From the NCBI RefSeq assembly GCF_016124325.1, contig NZ_WGNY01000018.1, forward strand, positions 59,947 to 123,946: a DNA stretch of 64,000 nucleotides, written 5' to 3'. Under the pieces are notes generated by a model. It saw only the letters and a list, made by a program, of their open reading frames with translations, was not told the origin of the DNA and ran no database searches. Origin of the DNA: Phenylobacterium sp. (GTDB lineage: Bacteria > Pseudomonadota > Alphaproteobacteria > Caulobacterales > Caulobacteraceae). Both the position numbers and the translations under genes were made by a program. Position 1 is the stretch's first letter, and each line of letters opens with the position of its first letter. Below, piece after piece: positions 35,143-45,300 of the stretch.

Positions 35143-35481
35143 CCGGCGCACGCCGCGCACGGCCCCGAATGCGCCGGCGACCGGGATTGGGCCGTACGGC
35201 GTAGCCGCCTCGGATGTCGCAAGCGCCCCCGGCGCGCTCACCGCCCGATCGTGCTGCTTTTCCTTGAAAGAAATGGCGCGCCCGGAACGATTCGAACGCC
35301 CGACCCTCAGATTCGTAGTCATTGTTGGCCACTCCGAAGCACGCCGCCGACCGCACGCGAATTCACGCTAAATACATTGTTCTTGCTCATCTTTTTCGAA
35401 GATGGTAGGGTTTCTGCGTGGTCCCGCCTGGAGACTTGGTAGGGCCCAAACCCCAACCTAAACCCCAACCTAATTTCGTCG
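35143..35481. other. 339-nt gap: chromosome/element junction
   Basis: The gap between kup and the integrase gene holds the 47-bp tRNA-Arg 3' fragment at 35274-35320. To its left the DNA is GC-rich like the chromosome; to its right, up to the integrase start, it is visibly more AT-rich (around 35360-35410) and includes a short direct repeat AAACCCCAACCTA at 35448-35472. No open gene is present. Confidence 0.7.
35274..35320 (-). tRNA. 3' fragment of tRNA-Arg(ACG), left attachment site (attL) of an integrative element
   Basis: On the minus strand the 47 bp run from the anticodon stem to an encoded CCA. The loop CTACGAA gives anticodon ACG, the T-arm contains TTCGAATC and the tail is CGGGCGCGCCA. 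The acceptor 5' strand, D-arm and first half of the anticodon stem are absent, so this is not a functional tRNA. Its position 161 bp from a tyrosine recombinase gene is the classic layout of integration into a tRNA 3' end. The intact tRNA-Arg should lie at the far right junction, beyond the window. Confidence 0.85.
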
Positions 35482-36858
35482 ATGAGCGATCTGAAGGCCA
35501 CTCTCAGTGACAAGGTGATCAGCCGTCTGCCGCTAAGCGACAAGGGGCAGTACGAGGTTCGGGACACCGAGCTCCGGGGCTTCTTCGTGCGCGTCGGAAC
35601 CCGGACGAAGGCCTTCGCCGTCCTCGGCGAGCACTGGAAGGATGGCAAGCGCCACGCCAAGAAGGTCACGCTTGGCACCACAGACGAGCTGACCACGCGC
35701 GACGCGCGGGCAAGGGCCAAGGACGTCCTCGCGAAGATCGCCAAGGGCGAATACGCCGAGGCAGCGGCGAAGTCAGCTGACGCGCCGCCATCGGCCGACA
35801 TCACGCTGCGCCAAGCATGGACGCGCTACAAGGTGGCCCATCTGGAGCGGAAGGGCCGCAGCGCAGGTACGATCGCCGGCTACCAGGACCACGTCGAACG
35901 GATGTTAGCCGACTGGCTCGACAAGCCGCTGAAGGAGCTCGGGGAGAATCCGGGCCTCGTGTCCCAGCGGCATGATGAACTGACGAAGAGCGCCGGGCCC
36001 TACGCGGCCAACGGCTGCATGCGGACCTTGCGAGCCGTCTACAACCACGCTCGCCGGGGAGTGAGGGGGCTGCCGCCGGAGAACCCGGTGATGGCGGTCG
36101 ACTGGAATGAGGAGAAACGGCGCGACGTTGCCATGGGCGCAATCGATATGCCCGCCTGGATGAGCGAGGCAGGGCGCCTGCGGAACCCGGTGCGTCGCGA
36201 GTTCCACCTGTTCACCCTGCTGAGCGGGAGTCGGCCGACGGCGCTGAAGCTGGCCAAAGTCCAGCATCTGAACTTCGCCGATCGGATCCTGCACATCCCT
36301 TCGCCGAAGGGCGGATCCAAGAAGGCGTTCGACATCCCGCTCTCTCGGCCGATGATCCGCTGCCTCGTCCGGGCGATGCGGGCGGGCCGGATGCTCTATC
36401 CCGAAGCCGCGGAGACCTGGGTCTTCGCAGCCGATAGCGAAGAGGGCCACATCGTCGAGCAGAAGGAGGACCGTGCGACGTTGTCTAAGTGGGGCAACGA
36501 CCTGCGGCACACCTACCGCACACTCGGCCAAGCCGCGGGGCTGTCGCCCGTCGACATGCACCTGCTGATGAACCACAGCGTCCGCGGCGCGAACGTCAAC
36601 GAGGGCTACATCACCCGGTCGAAGCTGCTGAACGACCACCTGCGTGCGTCGCAGCAAACGCTGTCCGACTACATCATCGCGGCCGGAACGCCGGCGCCGA
36701 AGGATGGCGGCAAGCGCGAGCGGTTCTGGCCGAGACTCCCATCTCGCCGGATCGGCGACGATGTGCTCGATCCCACGCCGCCCGACCCGCGTCTTGGCGT
36801 ACCGATCGGTCCCCGCCGGAAGAAGGGCGCCACCGAGCCGGACGCTGAAGCTGCCTGA
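35482..36858 (+). CDS. tyrosine recombinase/integrase
   Basis: 458 aa. The N-terminal ~100 residues are the arm-binding DUF4102-like domain (LSDKGQYEVRDTELRGFFVRVGTRTKAFAVLG), followed by a SAM-like core-binding domain and the catalytic domain. Probable catalytic residues are Arg251 (LSGSRPTALKL), Lys276, His343 and Arg346 (DLRHTYRTLG), His365 (NHSV) and Tyr376 (NEGYITRS). All are present, so the enzyme looks active. It catalyses insertion and excision at the tRNA-Arg attachment site 161 bp upstream. Confidence 0.92.
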   Translation: MSDLKATLSDKVISRLPLSDKGQYEVRDTELRGFFVRVGTRTKAFAVLGEHWKDGKRHAKKVTLGTTDELTTRDARARAKDVLAKIAKGEYAEAAAKSADAPPSADITLRQAWTRYKVAHLERKGRSAGTIAGYQDHVERMLADWLDKPLKELGENPGLVSQRHDELTKSAGPYAANGCMRTLRAVYNHARRGVRGLPPENPVMAVDWNEEKRRDVAMGAIDMPAWMSEAGRLRNPVRREFHLFTLLSGSRPTALKLAKVQHLNFADRILHIPSPKGGSKKAFDIPLSRPMIRCLVRAMRAGRMLYPEAAETWVFAADSEEGHIVEQKEDRATLSKWGNDLRHTYRTLGQAAGLSPVDMHLLMNHSVRGANVNEGYITRSKLLNDHLRASQQTLSDYIIAAGTPAPKDGGKRERFWPRLPSRRIGDDVLDPTPPDPRLGVPIGPRRKKGATEPDAEAA

Positions 36859-36862
36859 AAGG

Positions 36863-36998
36863 TCCACGTGCGAACGCGTCCACGTGTGAACAGCCCGCCG
36901 ATTTCTAGCCGAACCTACGATGCTCTACGACGACCGCCCGCCGCCCCTGGCGCGGGTCGGCCCACCTGTTCACATGCCCCGGTGTGTGGAGGTGAACA
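36863..36998. promoter_or_regulatory. GTTCAC/GTGAAC motif cluster upstream of parA
   Basis: Two direct copies of TCCACGTGYGAAC lie at 36863-36875 and 36879-36891. TGTTCACA at 36967-36974 and GGTGAACA at 36991-36998 (overlapping the parA start) continue the pattern. Related copies, GTGTTCACAG at 37925-37934 and GCGAACACGTG at 37943-37953, follow the RHH gene. Repeated half-sites on both sides of a ParA-RHH pair are what a partition centromere or autoregulatory operator would look like. Confidence 0.45.
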
Positions 36999-37663
36999 TG
37001 CGCACGATCGCGGTGGTAAGCCAAAAGGGCGGTGCAGGGAAAACGACGCTCGCCGTCCATCTGGCGACTGAGGCGGCGAGGTCTCACGTCGCGCTGATCG
37101 TAGACACCGACCCCCAGGCGACGGCAAGCCGCTGGGGAGAATGGCGCCGCGGCGCTGAGCCTGAGGTGATCGATTGCGGCGCACCGAGCCTGCTCGCCGG
37201 CAAGCTGGCGAAGGCCGCGGATCTCGGCGCCGAGTTGGCGGTGATCGACACGCCGCCGCATGCCGATGCGATGGCGCGGCAAGCTTCGCGGCTCGCCGAC
37301 CTCATCCTCATACCCTGCCGACCTCGCGCGTTCGACCTCGCGGCCATAGAGGCGACGGCCGAGCTGGTCCGGTCCAGCGGCAAGCCGGCGTTCGTCGTCT
37401 TCAACGCCGGGCCACCGCGCGCGCCACTCATCTACAGGGAGGCGACCAGTCTGATTGGTGACGCGTTCCGACTGCCCATTGCACCTGTTGTCCTACCAGA
37501 GCGGGCAGCATTTCATCACAGCGCAGCCGCCGGCCGAACCGCGCCGGAGCATCAAGTCGAGGGCAAGGCGGCCGGGGAGATCCGCGCCCTATGGGCGTGG
37601 ACATGTGCACAGCTCGACGTGCCGCCACCTAGGCGCACTGCACTCGTCGGGGCGGCTGCATGA
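36998..37663 (+). CDS. ParA/MinD-family partition ATPase
   Basis: 221 aa from the ATG at 36998 with GGAGG 5 nt upstream. It opens MRTIAVVSQKGGAGKTTLAVHLA, a deviant Walker A with signature Lys10. LIVDTDPQATAS and AVIDTPPHADAM are the other ParA motifs. There is no N-terminal helix-turn-helix, so it is a small type Ib-like ParA. The RHH gene overlaps by 4 nt and is the likely centromere-binding partner. The pair would stabilise the excised element. Confidence 0.9.
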   Translation: MRTIAVVSQKGGAGKTTLAVHLATEAARSHVALIVDTDPQATASRWGEWRRGAEPEVIDCGAPSLLAGKLAKAADLGAELAVIDTPPHADAMARQASRLADLILIPCRPRAFDLAAIEATAELVRSSGKPAFVVFNAGPPRAPLIYREATSLIGDAFRLPIAPVVLPERAAFHHSAAAGRTAPEHQVEGKAAGEIRALWAWTCAQLDVPPPRRTALVGAAA

Positions 37664-37923
37664 GCCGCTTCGAAGCAATCCGCTCGGCGCGATCACGGCC
37701 AGAAGCTCAGCCTGTAGCTGACCCTGTTTCCGCGCCCTCGGCGGCGGCAAGGACGCCGGCCAGGGTCGGCAAGAAGGCGGTCAGCGGCTACTTCACGCCA
37801 GAGCTCAGCCGCGCGATCCACTTGTTGGCGCTTGAGCAGAACACGTCGCTGCAGGCGTTGCTCGGGGAGGCGCTGGACGACCTTCTGAGGAAGTACGGAA
37901 AGCACCCATTCGGTGAGCGTTGA
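37660..37923 (+). CDS. ribbon-helix-helix partner of ParA
   Basis: 87 aa. After a flexible Ala/Pro-rich N-terminus, GKKAVSGYFTPELSRAIHLLALEQNTSLQALLGEALDDLLRKYG reads as a strand-helix-helix DNA-binding fold. The overlap with parA (ATGA) and the repeated GTTCAC sites on either side suggest a small ParB-like centromere binder or autorepressor. RHH antitoxins look similar, but no toxin gene follows. Confidence 0.72.
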   Translation: MSRFEAIRSARSRPEAQPVADPVSAPSAAARTPARVGKKAVSGYFTPELSRAIHLLALEQNTSLQALLGEALDDLLRKYGKHPFGER

Positions 37924-37954
37924 CGTGTTCACAGGTGGGCCTGCGAACACGTGC

Positions 37955-38224
37955 TCACGCGAACTGAGCGTGCTCTTCGGTCTGATGGGGTCGAGCCGGA
38001 CGAACACGGCCCGCGCCGGGGTCGGTGGTGGAGACTTGCGCGCCCTGATCCGCCCACGCCTCCAGGTCGCTCAAGGCGTAGATGACGCGGCCGCCGATCT
38101 TCCGATAGCGAGGTCCGGTGCCGTAGGTCCGGTGCTTTTCCAGGGTCCGCCCTGAGAGGCCGAGATAACGTCCAGCCTCGGCAGTCCGCAGATAGCGATT
38201 GGGCACGCGAGACGCTTCCAACAT
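37955..38224 (-). CDS. AlpA/excisionase-like helix-turn-helix protein
   Basis: 89 aa. NRYLRTAEAGRYLGLSGRTLEKHRTYGTGPRYRKIGGRVIYALSDLEAWAD is the MerR/AlpA-type winged helix-turn-helix used by excisionases. GGAGG lies upstream of the start. On integrative elements such genes control excision or the integrase; this one is close to the integrase and parA genes and converges on the RHH gene. Confidence 0.82.
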   Translation of the reverse strand: MLEASRVPNRYLRTAEAGRYLGLSGRTLEKHRTYGTGPRYRKIGGRVIYALSDLEAWADQGAQVSTTDPGAGRVRPARPHQTEEHAQFA

Positions 38225-38391
38225 AGCGCTGACCTCCTACCGGGAGCCCGTCGGGGAGGCGGCGGAAGTCCACGGTCGACTCAGCGTAGGCAAGCGCAGC
38301 GATGAGGGGAAAGGCGTAAGTCTACCCAGATCCCCTGGCTGATGCTCACCCTTCTCTGCTTACAGTGGGTTCCTAGCGCAAAGGTTGCTGC

Positions 38392-39345
38392 ATGCCCTAC
38401 TTCATCCGTGTCGTGAGCCCGCAGCATCACGACGAGGTCTGGTACATCGACGACAAGGTGGCCCACGACGCGCTGAACCGTGAGGGACTCGCTAGGGAAT
38501 TCCGCGCCGGACCAAGCGGAACGGCGCTCGACGTGATGCGTGCGCAAACGCCCTGGTTCGAAAACGGTGACCCTTTCCATAAGACATGCCTGGATCAAGG
38601 CCAATATTACCGCCGGATCGCTCGACCGCTGTTCGGGGGCCAGGACGATCACCGCCTGTGGTGCCCCAGCGTGCATTTGGAACCGGCCGTGGTGGCGGCC
38701 TCAAAAGGCCAAGCGCTTTCGCTGCTTCGGCTGCTGCAGAGGATCTGCCAGACAGTGCAGCCAGGGCCAAAGACCTTCGCCGCCTTCGGCCACGACATCC
38801 GCAACCTCCTCATCCTCGCCTGCACCGAGGCCGAGGCGCACTGGCGCGGCGTCCTGGTGGCAAATGGGGCAAGGAGGAAGGCCTTTAAGACGACGGACTA
38901 CGTGACGCTTGTCGACATCATGAGGCTGCGAGACTTCGCCGTCAGTTTCCCGGCGTTCCCCGACCTGGACCCGATCCGGCCCTTCGAGGGCTGGGGTCTG
39001 GGCGAAAACCCCACCGTCGATCTGCCCTGGTACGCGGACTACAACGCTGTGAAACACAATCGGGAGGAAGAGTTCGAGCGCGCCAATCTACTCTGCGCCT
39101 TCCAGGCCCTGAGCGCCGTAGCAGTAATGCTGGTCGCCCAGTACGGCCCCTGGGGCTTGGGCTATCGCTCCGAGCTCTCGAGCTTCTTCACGATGCAGGA
39201 GATGCCTCAGTGGCCCCAGACCGAAGCTTATATCCGCGACCCGAAGCTCTCGAGCAGCAACCAAACCCATACCCAGTTCGCGCCCATCAACCATCCGGTC
39301 CTGTCAAAATTGAGGGACAAGGCGAAGGCGGGCAGAAAGACCTAG
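38392..39345 (+). CDS. uncharacterised protein with HEPN-like helical core
   Basis: 317 aa, not confidently assigned. The middle and C-terminal part is helical, with FGHDIRNLLILACTEAEAHWRGVL and later DLPWYADYNAVKHNREEEFERANLLCAFQALSAVAVML; a long-helix bundle with a KH-N-R motif resembles HEPN-type domains, many of which are RNases or their inactive relatives. The N-terminal ~60 residues are beta-rich. Its stop overlaps by 3 nt that of the convergent STAND ATPase gene. A defence role is suggested only by neighbourhood. Confidence 0.55.
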   Translation: MPYFIRVVSPQHHDEVWYIDDKVAHDALNREGLAREFRAGPSGTALDVMRAQTPWFENGDPFHKTCLDQGQYYRRIARPLFGGQDDHRLWCPSVHLEPAVVAASKGQALSLLRLLQRICQTVQPGPKTFAAFGHDIRNLLILACTEAEAHWRGVLVANGARRKAFKTTDYVTLVDIMRLRDFAVSFPAFPDLDPIRPFEGWGLGENPTVDLPWYADYNAVKHNREEEFERANLLCAFQALSAVAVMLVAQYGPWGLGYRSELSSFFTMQEMPQWPQTEAYIRDPKLSSSNQTHTQFAPINHPVLSKLRDKAKAGRKT

Positions 39346-42300
39346 CCGGGCTTGGCGAGCGCCGCTTTTACGGCCCCGTACCGATCTTGAAACTCGCGGC
39401 GCCGATCAAGCCCCAGCGCCGAGACGGCCTGGCGGACCGCGGTTGGTATCCGCACCAGAGGCCTCAGTACGCCGTCCCGATCGACCGTGGCCACCAGCCA
39501 GCGGGAAGGAAACGCCGAGTCCCCGGACCTCTTGGGCAAGTAGCGCCGCGCCTGCACCACTAAAATAAGCGTCTGGTTGCGTTGCCGACAGAGGTCCTGG
39601 ATCCAAGCGAGGTCGGCCGTCAGACGCCGTCCTTCGAAGACTTTTTCGTGATCCCCCTTCCCACGACGCATGCCCCAGGCGATGCCCTCGGCAAGTACGC
39701 GTCCCTCGCGAGTCCGCCAGCGTCGTGCGAACGGCGGGTCCGGCTTCAGGTTTGCAGCGCGAACGATCTTGTCCGTGGGCCGGGCGTTGTAGCGGGCGGC
39801 CTTCGACGCATAGGGATCGTGCGTGTCCAAGCCGCTCTCCCGCCGCGTCTCGTCGAGCTGGAGCCATCCACGCCAAGGCGATCCCTTGTCCCAGTGGCGA
39901 TCGAGTTCGTCGGCGCGCGGCACCCAGACATCATGATGGTACGCCAGCGCGGTCGTCAGCGCCGCGGTGGCGGCCCGGGCACGCGGCACGAAGGCGGAGC
40001 TGATCGTCATGTCCGCCCCGTCGGTTGTGTCCCACGAACCCTCGACCACAATCGAGTCGGCCTGGGCGCCCAGCGTGAAGTAGGGCGCCAGCTCTCGGGC
40101 CAGTCTCGGAACCGGCAGGTCATCCGTGGTCAACGGCGCCCGCATGTCGAGGGGCGTCAGATCCGTGTCGTCGGCCATCCAGCGACCGTCGCCGCGAGCC
40201 AGAAGACCGTCCGCCAGCCACTCCGCCCAAGGGGCATCGGACGTCCAGCTCCGACCGGAGATCGGGTGAGTGCGCAGCAGCGACCCAGCGGCGAGGAATA
40301 CGCCATGCCACGTCAGGTTTCCGATATAGCCTTCCTTGCTGTCCCGGCGCGATCCGCCCCATGGGTCGCCTTTGTAGTCGTCCCACATGCTCTCGGCATG
40401 CGGCACCCAGGTGTGGACCCAATCGGCGATGCGGTCGCCGGCCTCGTACTTGTGCGTACCGAACAACGAGGCCAAGCCAGTCACCTGGTACTTCTCGAAG
40501 TCATACTCGAACGAAAACGGCGGACGTCGCTCGGGATATCCCTCCGGGCGCCCGGCGTAGAAGTTCCCCGTGCCGCCGCGCCGCTGCACCTCGGGCTTCG
40601 GGAACGGCGACGCGTTCACGGCGTCGCAACGGGACCGTAGGGCGGCAGCTTCCGCCTCGGATAGCACGTCGGCGACACATCGCAGAGCACGGCCGGCCAT
40701 CTCGCGGATCAGAACGTGCGGCAGCTCTTCAGAATGGGCAATGCGCTCAAGCTGCGATTGGAAGGGGATGATCACCGAGGGGGCGTCGACGGCGATCCGT
40801 GCGATGGCAATCACCAGCCACAGCTTGGCATTCAGGAAGAAGAACGGCGTGTCGGGATCCTGGAAGACCCCGCCATCGGTGCTGTCGATTAGCGCGATGA
40901 GCTCTTCGAGGACATCGAGGCGGCCGAGGCTTACCAATCGACGCAGCGCGTGGGCGGCGCGCCAGCGGGTCGACGCCTCCGGCGCGCCCAGAAGGAACCA
41001 CAACAAGCCCGCTGTGGCCGCTGACTGCGTCCGAGGCGGAGTGTCGGAGGGACGCCACGGCCCGCCCGCGACCGCATCCGGCAGGCCAGCCTCCGACTTG
41101 GCTACGTAGCGCGCTAGGCAGTCGGCGATGGTCGCGGGCTGGGCGGAGCTGGCCAGGACCTCGGCGAAATCGAGCCAGACCGATGCTGGAACCATGGCGA
41201 TAAGCCCACCCAGCCGCTGCAGGATCTCATTGACCAATGTCGCGTCTGGCACCACGCCCTTGGCCAGTTCACGCAGCCGCCGGCGCTCGAAGCCGCCGTC
41301 CCAGCGGCCGCGGATGAGGTCAGGCGCATGCCGTCGGGCCAACTCCACCACCACGCGGGGCAGCGCGTCACGAACCGCGACCGACGTCTCGGCCCAGGCT
41401 TTCACCAGGTCCTGGAGCGCGAAAAGCTTGTCGGTGAGCGGGATCATCCTCGCCTCAACGACCGCGTCGAGAAAAACCATGCGATCGTCCGGCAGCGCCT
41501 GCCGATCCGCCGCCGCCAAGAGGAGTTGCACGAGCGGCCGGCCGTTGCCCCGCCCCGGCAGTCGTTGCACAACCGCGTCCAGGTCGTCGCCGGAGAAGTG
41601 CTTTGCGTCGCCGAGCAAAGCCACAATGGCGGGATCGCGCGCCTGGTCGATGAATGACACCCGCGACGAGGCGATCTCCTCTTCCTCTCGGTCCGCAGTA
41701 GTCGCGACCGTCATATCTTCCAAACGCCGACGCGACGGCGCGTCCGGAGGGAGGTGTTCCCGCGCCAGGACCACAAGATCACGGACCAAGTCCCTGGGCG
41801 GACCCGCGCCGTAGACCCGGTCAACCTCGACCTCGCCAAAGGCGAACAGCGGTAAGACATGGGCTGGAGCCAAGCTGGGCAGCAGGTGCTTGTACGCCAC
41901 CGGCAGCCGAAATCGATACAGGTCGGCGTACTCGAAGAGTCCGATCAGTCCTGCGGCCAGGTCGGCGTCGAGATGACCGGCCCCCACCAGCTTCGAGAGG
42001 GCTTCAAGGTGGGCCTCTTCAATTCCACCCTGCCCACGCGCCTGCAGTCGCGTGAGTAGCGGCAAGACCTGTAACCCCCCGAGGCGCGCGAAGGCCTCGG
42101 CATAACCCGGCCAGTCGTATCGATCGGAGTCCCCCGTCATCTGCGTCTCGCAGATCCGGCTGAAGCCATGAACCGTCCGCGGATCGATGGGCGGTCCGCG
42201 GTAGCGCTGCGCCACTTCAATTAAGCCGAGCGTCTCCTCCATATCATCGGCGCTGAAGCTGTCGGCCAGGGCCAGTCCGGCCGCAAACCCCGCCTTGGCC

Positions 42301-45300
42301 TCCACCGGGGATACGCGGCCGACGGCACGGGCCAGGGACGCCGTGCGACTGATCCGCGTATCGGTGCTGGTCTCATCCTGAAGCGCGACCGAGACGGCTT
42401 GCGCGAACTCCGCTGCCAAGGGCCCCGTCGCCGGGTGCCGCCCCAGGATCGCGACGAGATCAACGCGGCTCGCCACCGGCTGGTACGGCGTGTTCGCCGC
42501 AAACGCGATAGCGCGCCGACCCGTATCCTCCGCAAGAGTCGGCGCGGACGCCAGCAGCGCGTCTGCCAGGCCGCCAGCGTGGTCGCTCGCGGACCGCTTC
42601 GCGTGCGCGTGGGGATAATTCTCCGTCTTCGCCACGAACGCATCAGCCCGGTCGTAGAGAGTGCGGATAGCCAACTCCACTTGGCCTCCCGCGACCAACG
42701 CCGGGATCCCGTCCATCAGCGCTACCCAAGCCGGGAGCACCTTGCTCAACAGGTCCGAAGAGCGGTCGTCCGATCGCCCACTCCGCTCCCATTCGTCGGA
42801 CCGCTTCCGCTTACGCTGCGCGGCACGGGCTGCCCGAGCCGCACGCGCCTTGAGTTTTTCCAGCCCCGAACTGACGGCGGCGGCATAGTCCTCGTCAGAC
42901 TTTCGATCCCGCTTCAACCGCACGAGCACATCGAACTCGTGGGGCGCAATGTCGGCGAGCCGCACATCCCGGCCCTTGGCGGCAGCCGCCACGAGGGCAG
43001 AAAGGAGCCAATTGACCAAAATGCCTGGGTTTAGCGTCGGCGGTTCGAAATCGTGCGAGCTGGCGCGGCCCACGGGCGCCCGCGCCAAGATCGGCTCCAC
43101 GAGGTCAACACGCCCGGCCGCTGCGGCAGTCGCCGCGGCCCGCGTTACTGCCGCGATCAAGGCCCCCTGGCTGTCCTGCTGGCGATAGTCGCGCGATTTC
43201 TCAAAGACCGCCTCGGCGGCAGCCAGCTTTTCCAAGAGTGCGATCCGCAGTTCGGGGGCCTCGATGCGGCCCTGGCTCAGCACCGCGAGCACGAAGACCG
43301 GCGGCGGATCGTCCAAGCGCACCAGCACACGGTACAGGCGGTCACGCGCCACGAGGGCCCGGGCGGAAAGGCGGGCGTGCGTCTCGAGGAACCCGACCAC
43401 GTCGCATGAGGCCGCAAACGCGAAGCCCGGAGACCACTTCAGGAACCAGCGGCCAATTCGCCCGAGTCGCCCGTGACGGACCGCAACCCAGGCGGGGCCG
43501 GAGATGTCGAACGGCAAGAACGGCGGGAAGTCGTAGTCGTTGTCCTGTGGTAACCGGGCGCGCCAGTTGTTCCACTCGAACGAGCGGCTCGCCTGACGCA
43601 TCGCCTCAGCCGAGTTGCCGCGCAGCATCTCGATCACGGCCAAGGCGGCGTGACGACTCCCACCCCAGCTCCCCCGGTCTTCATACATGCGCCGCAAGGC
43701 CTCGGGGTCGTCAGCGATCGCGACGAGGTCCGGATTGCGCCGGAGGTAACCATCGGACCGCCCATGACCCGCGGCGAGGCGCGCAAGGTCCAGGCTGAAC
43801 CGCAGCGAATGGTCGGCGTCGCCGGCCACGGCCGCCACATGCAGCGCCGCCTCGAGGCGCGCAAGCCGGATCGCCCTCTGGGCCACGCCGCTGGTCGCTG
43901 TCGCCGGAAGCCTGTCATCGGATGCCAGCGCATAGAGCGCCTCGGTTCGGCCAAGGTCGCGCAAAACCCCGGGCAAGACGCGCGCCGCGTAGTTGCTCAC
44001 CGTCTGGCGCGCGTCCAGCCGGGCGAGAACCTTCGCCTGCGCCACCGCATCCAGCGCGGCGGCCCGGCGCACGAAGGTCTCGGTAGGCTCGTCCCGGAAC
44101 ATCAAGCCCTGCGCCGTCGGCTCGATCAGCGGGAAGAGGTCGGCGGCGAAGCTCTTCACGGCGTCCTCGGTGAGACCCTGGGCCGCCGCTAGCTCCTCCA
44201 CCGGCACCGGGGGCGGCAGGAACGCGATCCCCGCCAACAGCGCATTCAAGTCCGCCGCCGTGGCCCCGCGCGCCATGGCGTTGTTCCTGGCCTCCGCCAC
44301 CTGCTTGGCCAGCAGGCGGTCGAGGGCCTCGTCAGAGCCTTCCTGTTCATCGCCAGGCGCAGGCTCGAACGGCCGTCCTTGGGCCAGCAGTGTGCTCAAG
44401 AGGCGCGGGTTTCCGCCTGACCGCACGTAGGCGATGGTCTTCTCCACCCCGGTCGCGTCAGGCATTCGCGCGGCCACCAGCGCATCCGCTTCGCCACGAG
44501 TGAAGGGCGGAACCTCAAACAACTCGACCTGTGCAGTCCCGACCGCGGCGTCGCGACGGTGCGATCGGCAGGATGCAATAACGCGAACGCCCGGCTCGGG
44601 TTGGATGGATAGGCTCTCGACCAGGAGTTTCGGAAAGGAGTCCGTCTGGGTGTCCCGAGCGCGCTCGCCAGAGTGGTCGATGGCGTCGAGCAGCAGCAGA
44701 ATGCCGCCCTCCCGCCCCCGTTGCTTCAACGTCTCCAGCGCCTGCACGAGCCGACGCCGAAAGGCAGTGAGCAGGCTCGCGCTGTCGGACATCCCAGGCA
44801 GCAGCGGGTCGCAGAGACCATCGGCAGCCAGCTTGTTCGCCAGATGCACCAGACCGCGATCGGGGCGATGGCGGGGGGCGCTGGGGTCGCGCCAACCGCC
44901 GGCGGCAAATCCGTCGAAGATGAGGGTGTGTGTGTCGGCGCCCACCGCAGCAGCGACCGACTGTAGCAGGACCGTCTTGCCCATCCCCCCGACGGCATGG
45001 GCCAGGACTGGCGCGGTCGAAGACACCGAGAGCGCCAGGAGGTCTCGGGTCGCCTGTCGGACGATCGGAGCCACGACATCGGGGAACAGCGCCGGCGTCG
45101 GGAACAGGTCGTCCTCCGACCCGATACCGAGCGCACCTAAGACATCGACGGCCACGATCAGGTTGGCGTTCTGTCCAGCGACACCCGCCTTGTCACGCAC
45201 CAGGCGCTGCAGTTCGAGCAGCCGCAGCCGCGCCACCGAGTCGTGGGCAGGGCCCCAAGCTGCCAAACGCCCCTCGAGCACCGCTTCGACCCCGCGAACA

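Noticed and set aside
33145..35322. 725-codon minus-strand frame opposite kup
   Set aside because: Antisense shadow of the transporter with low-complexity D/G/H/R-rich sequence.
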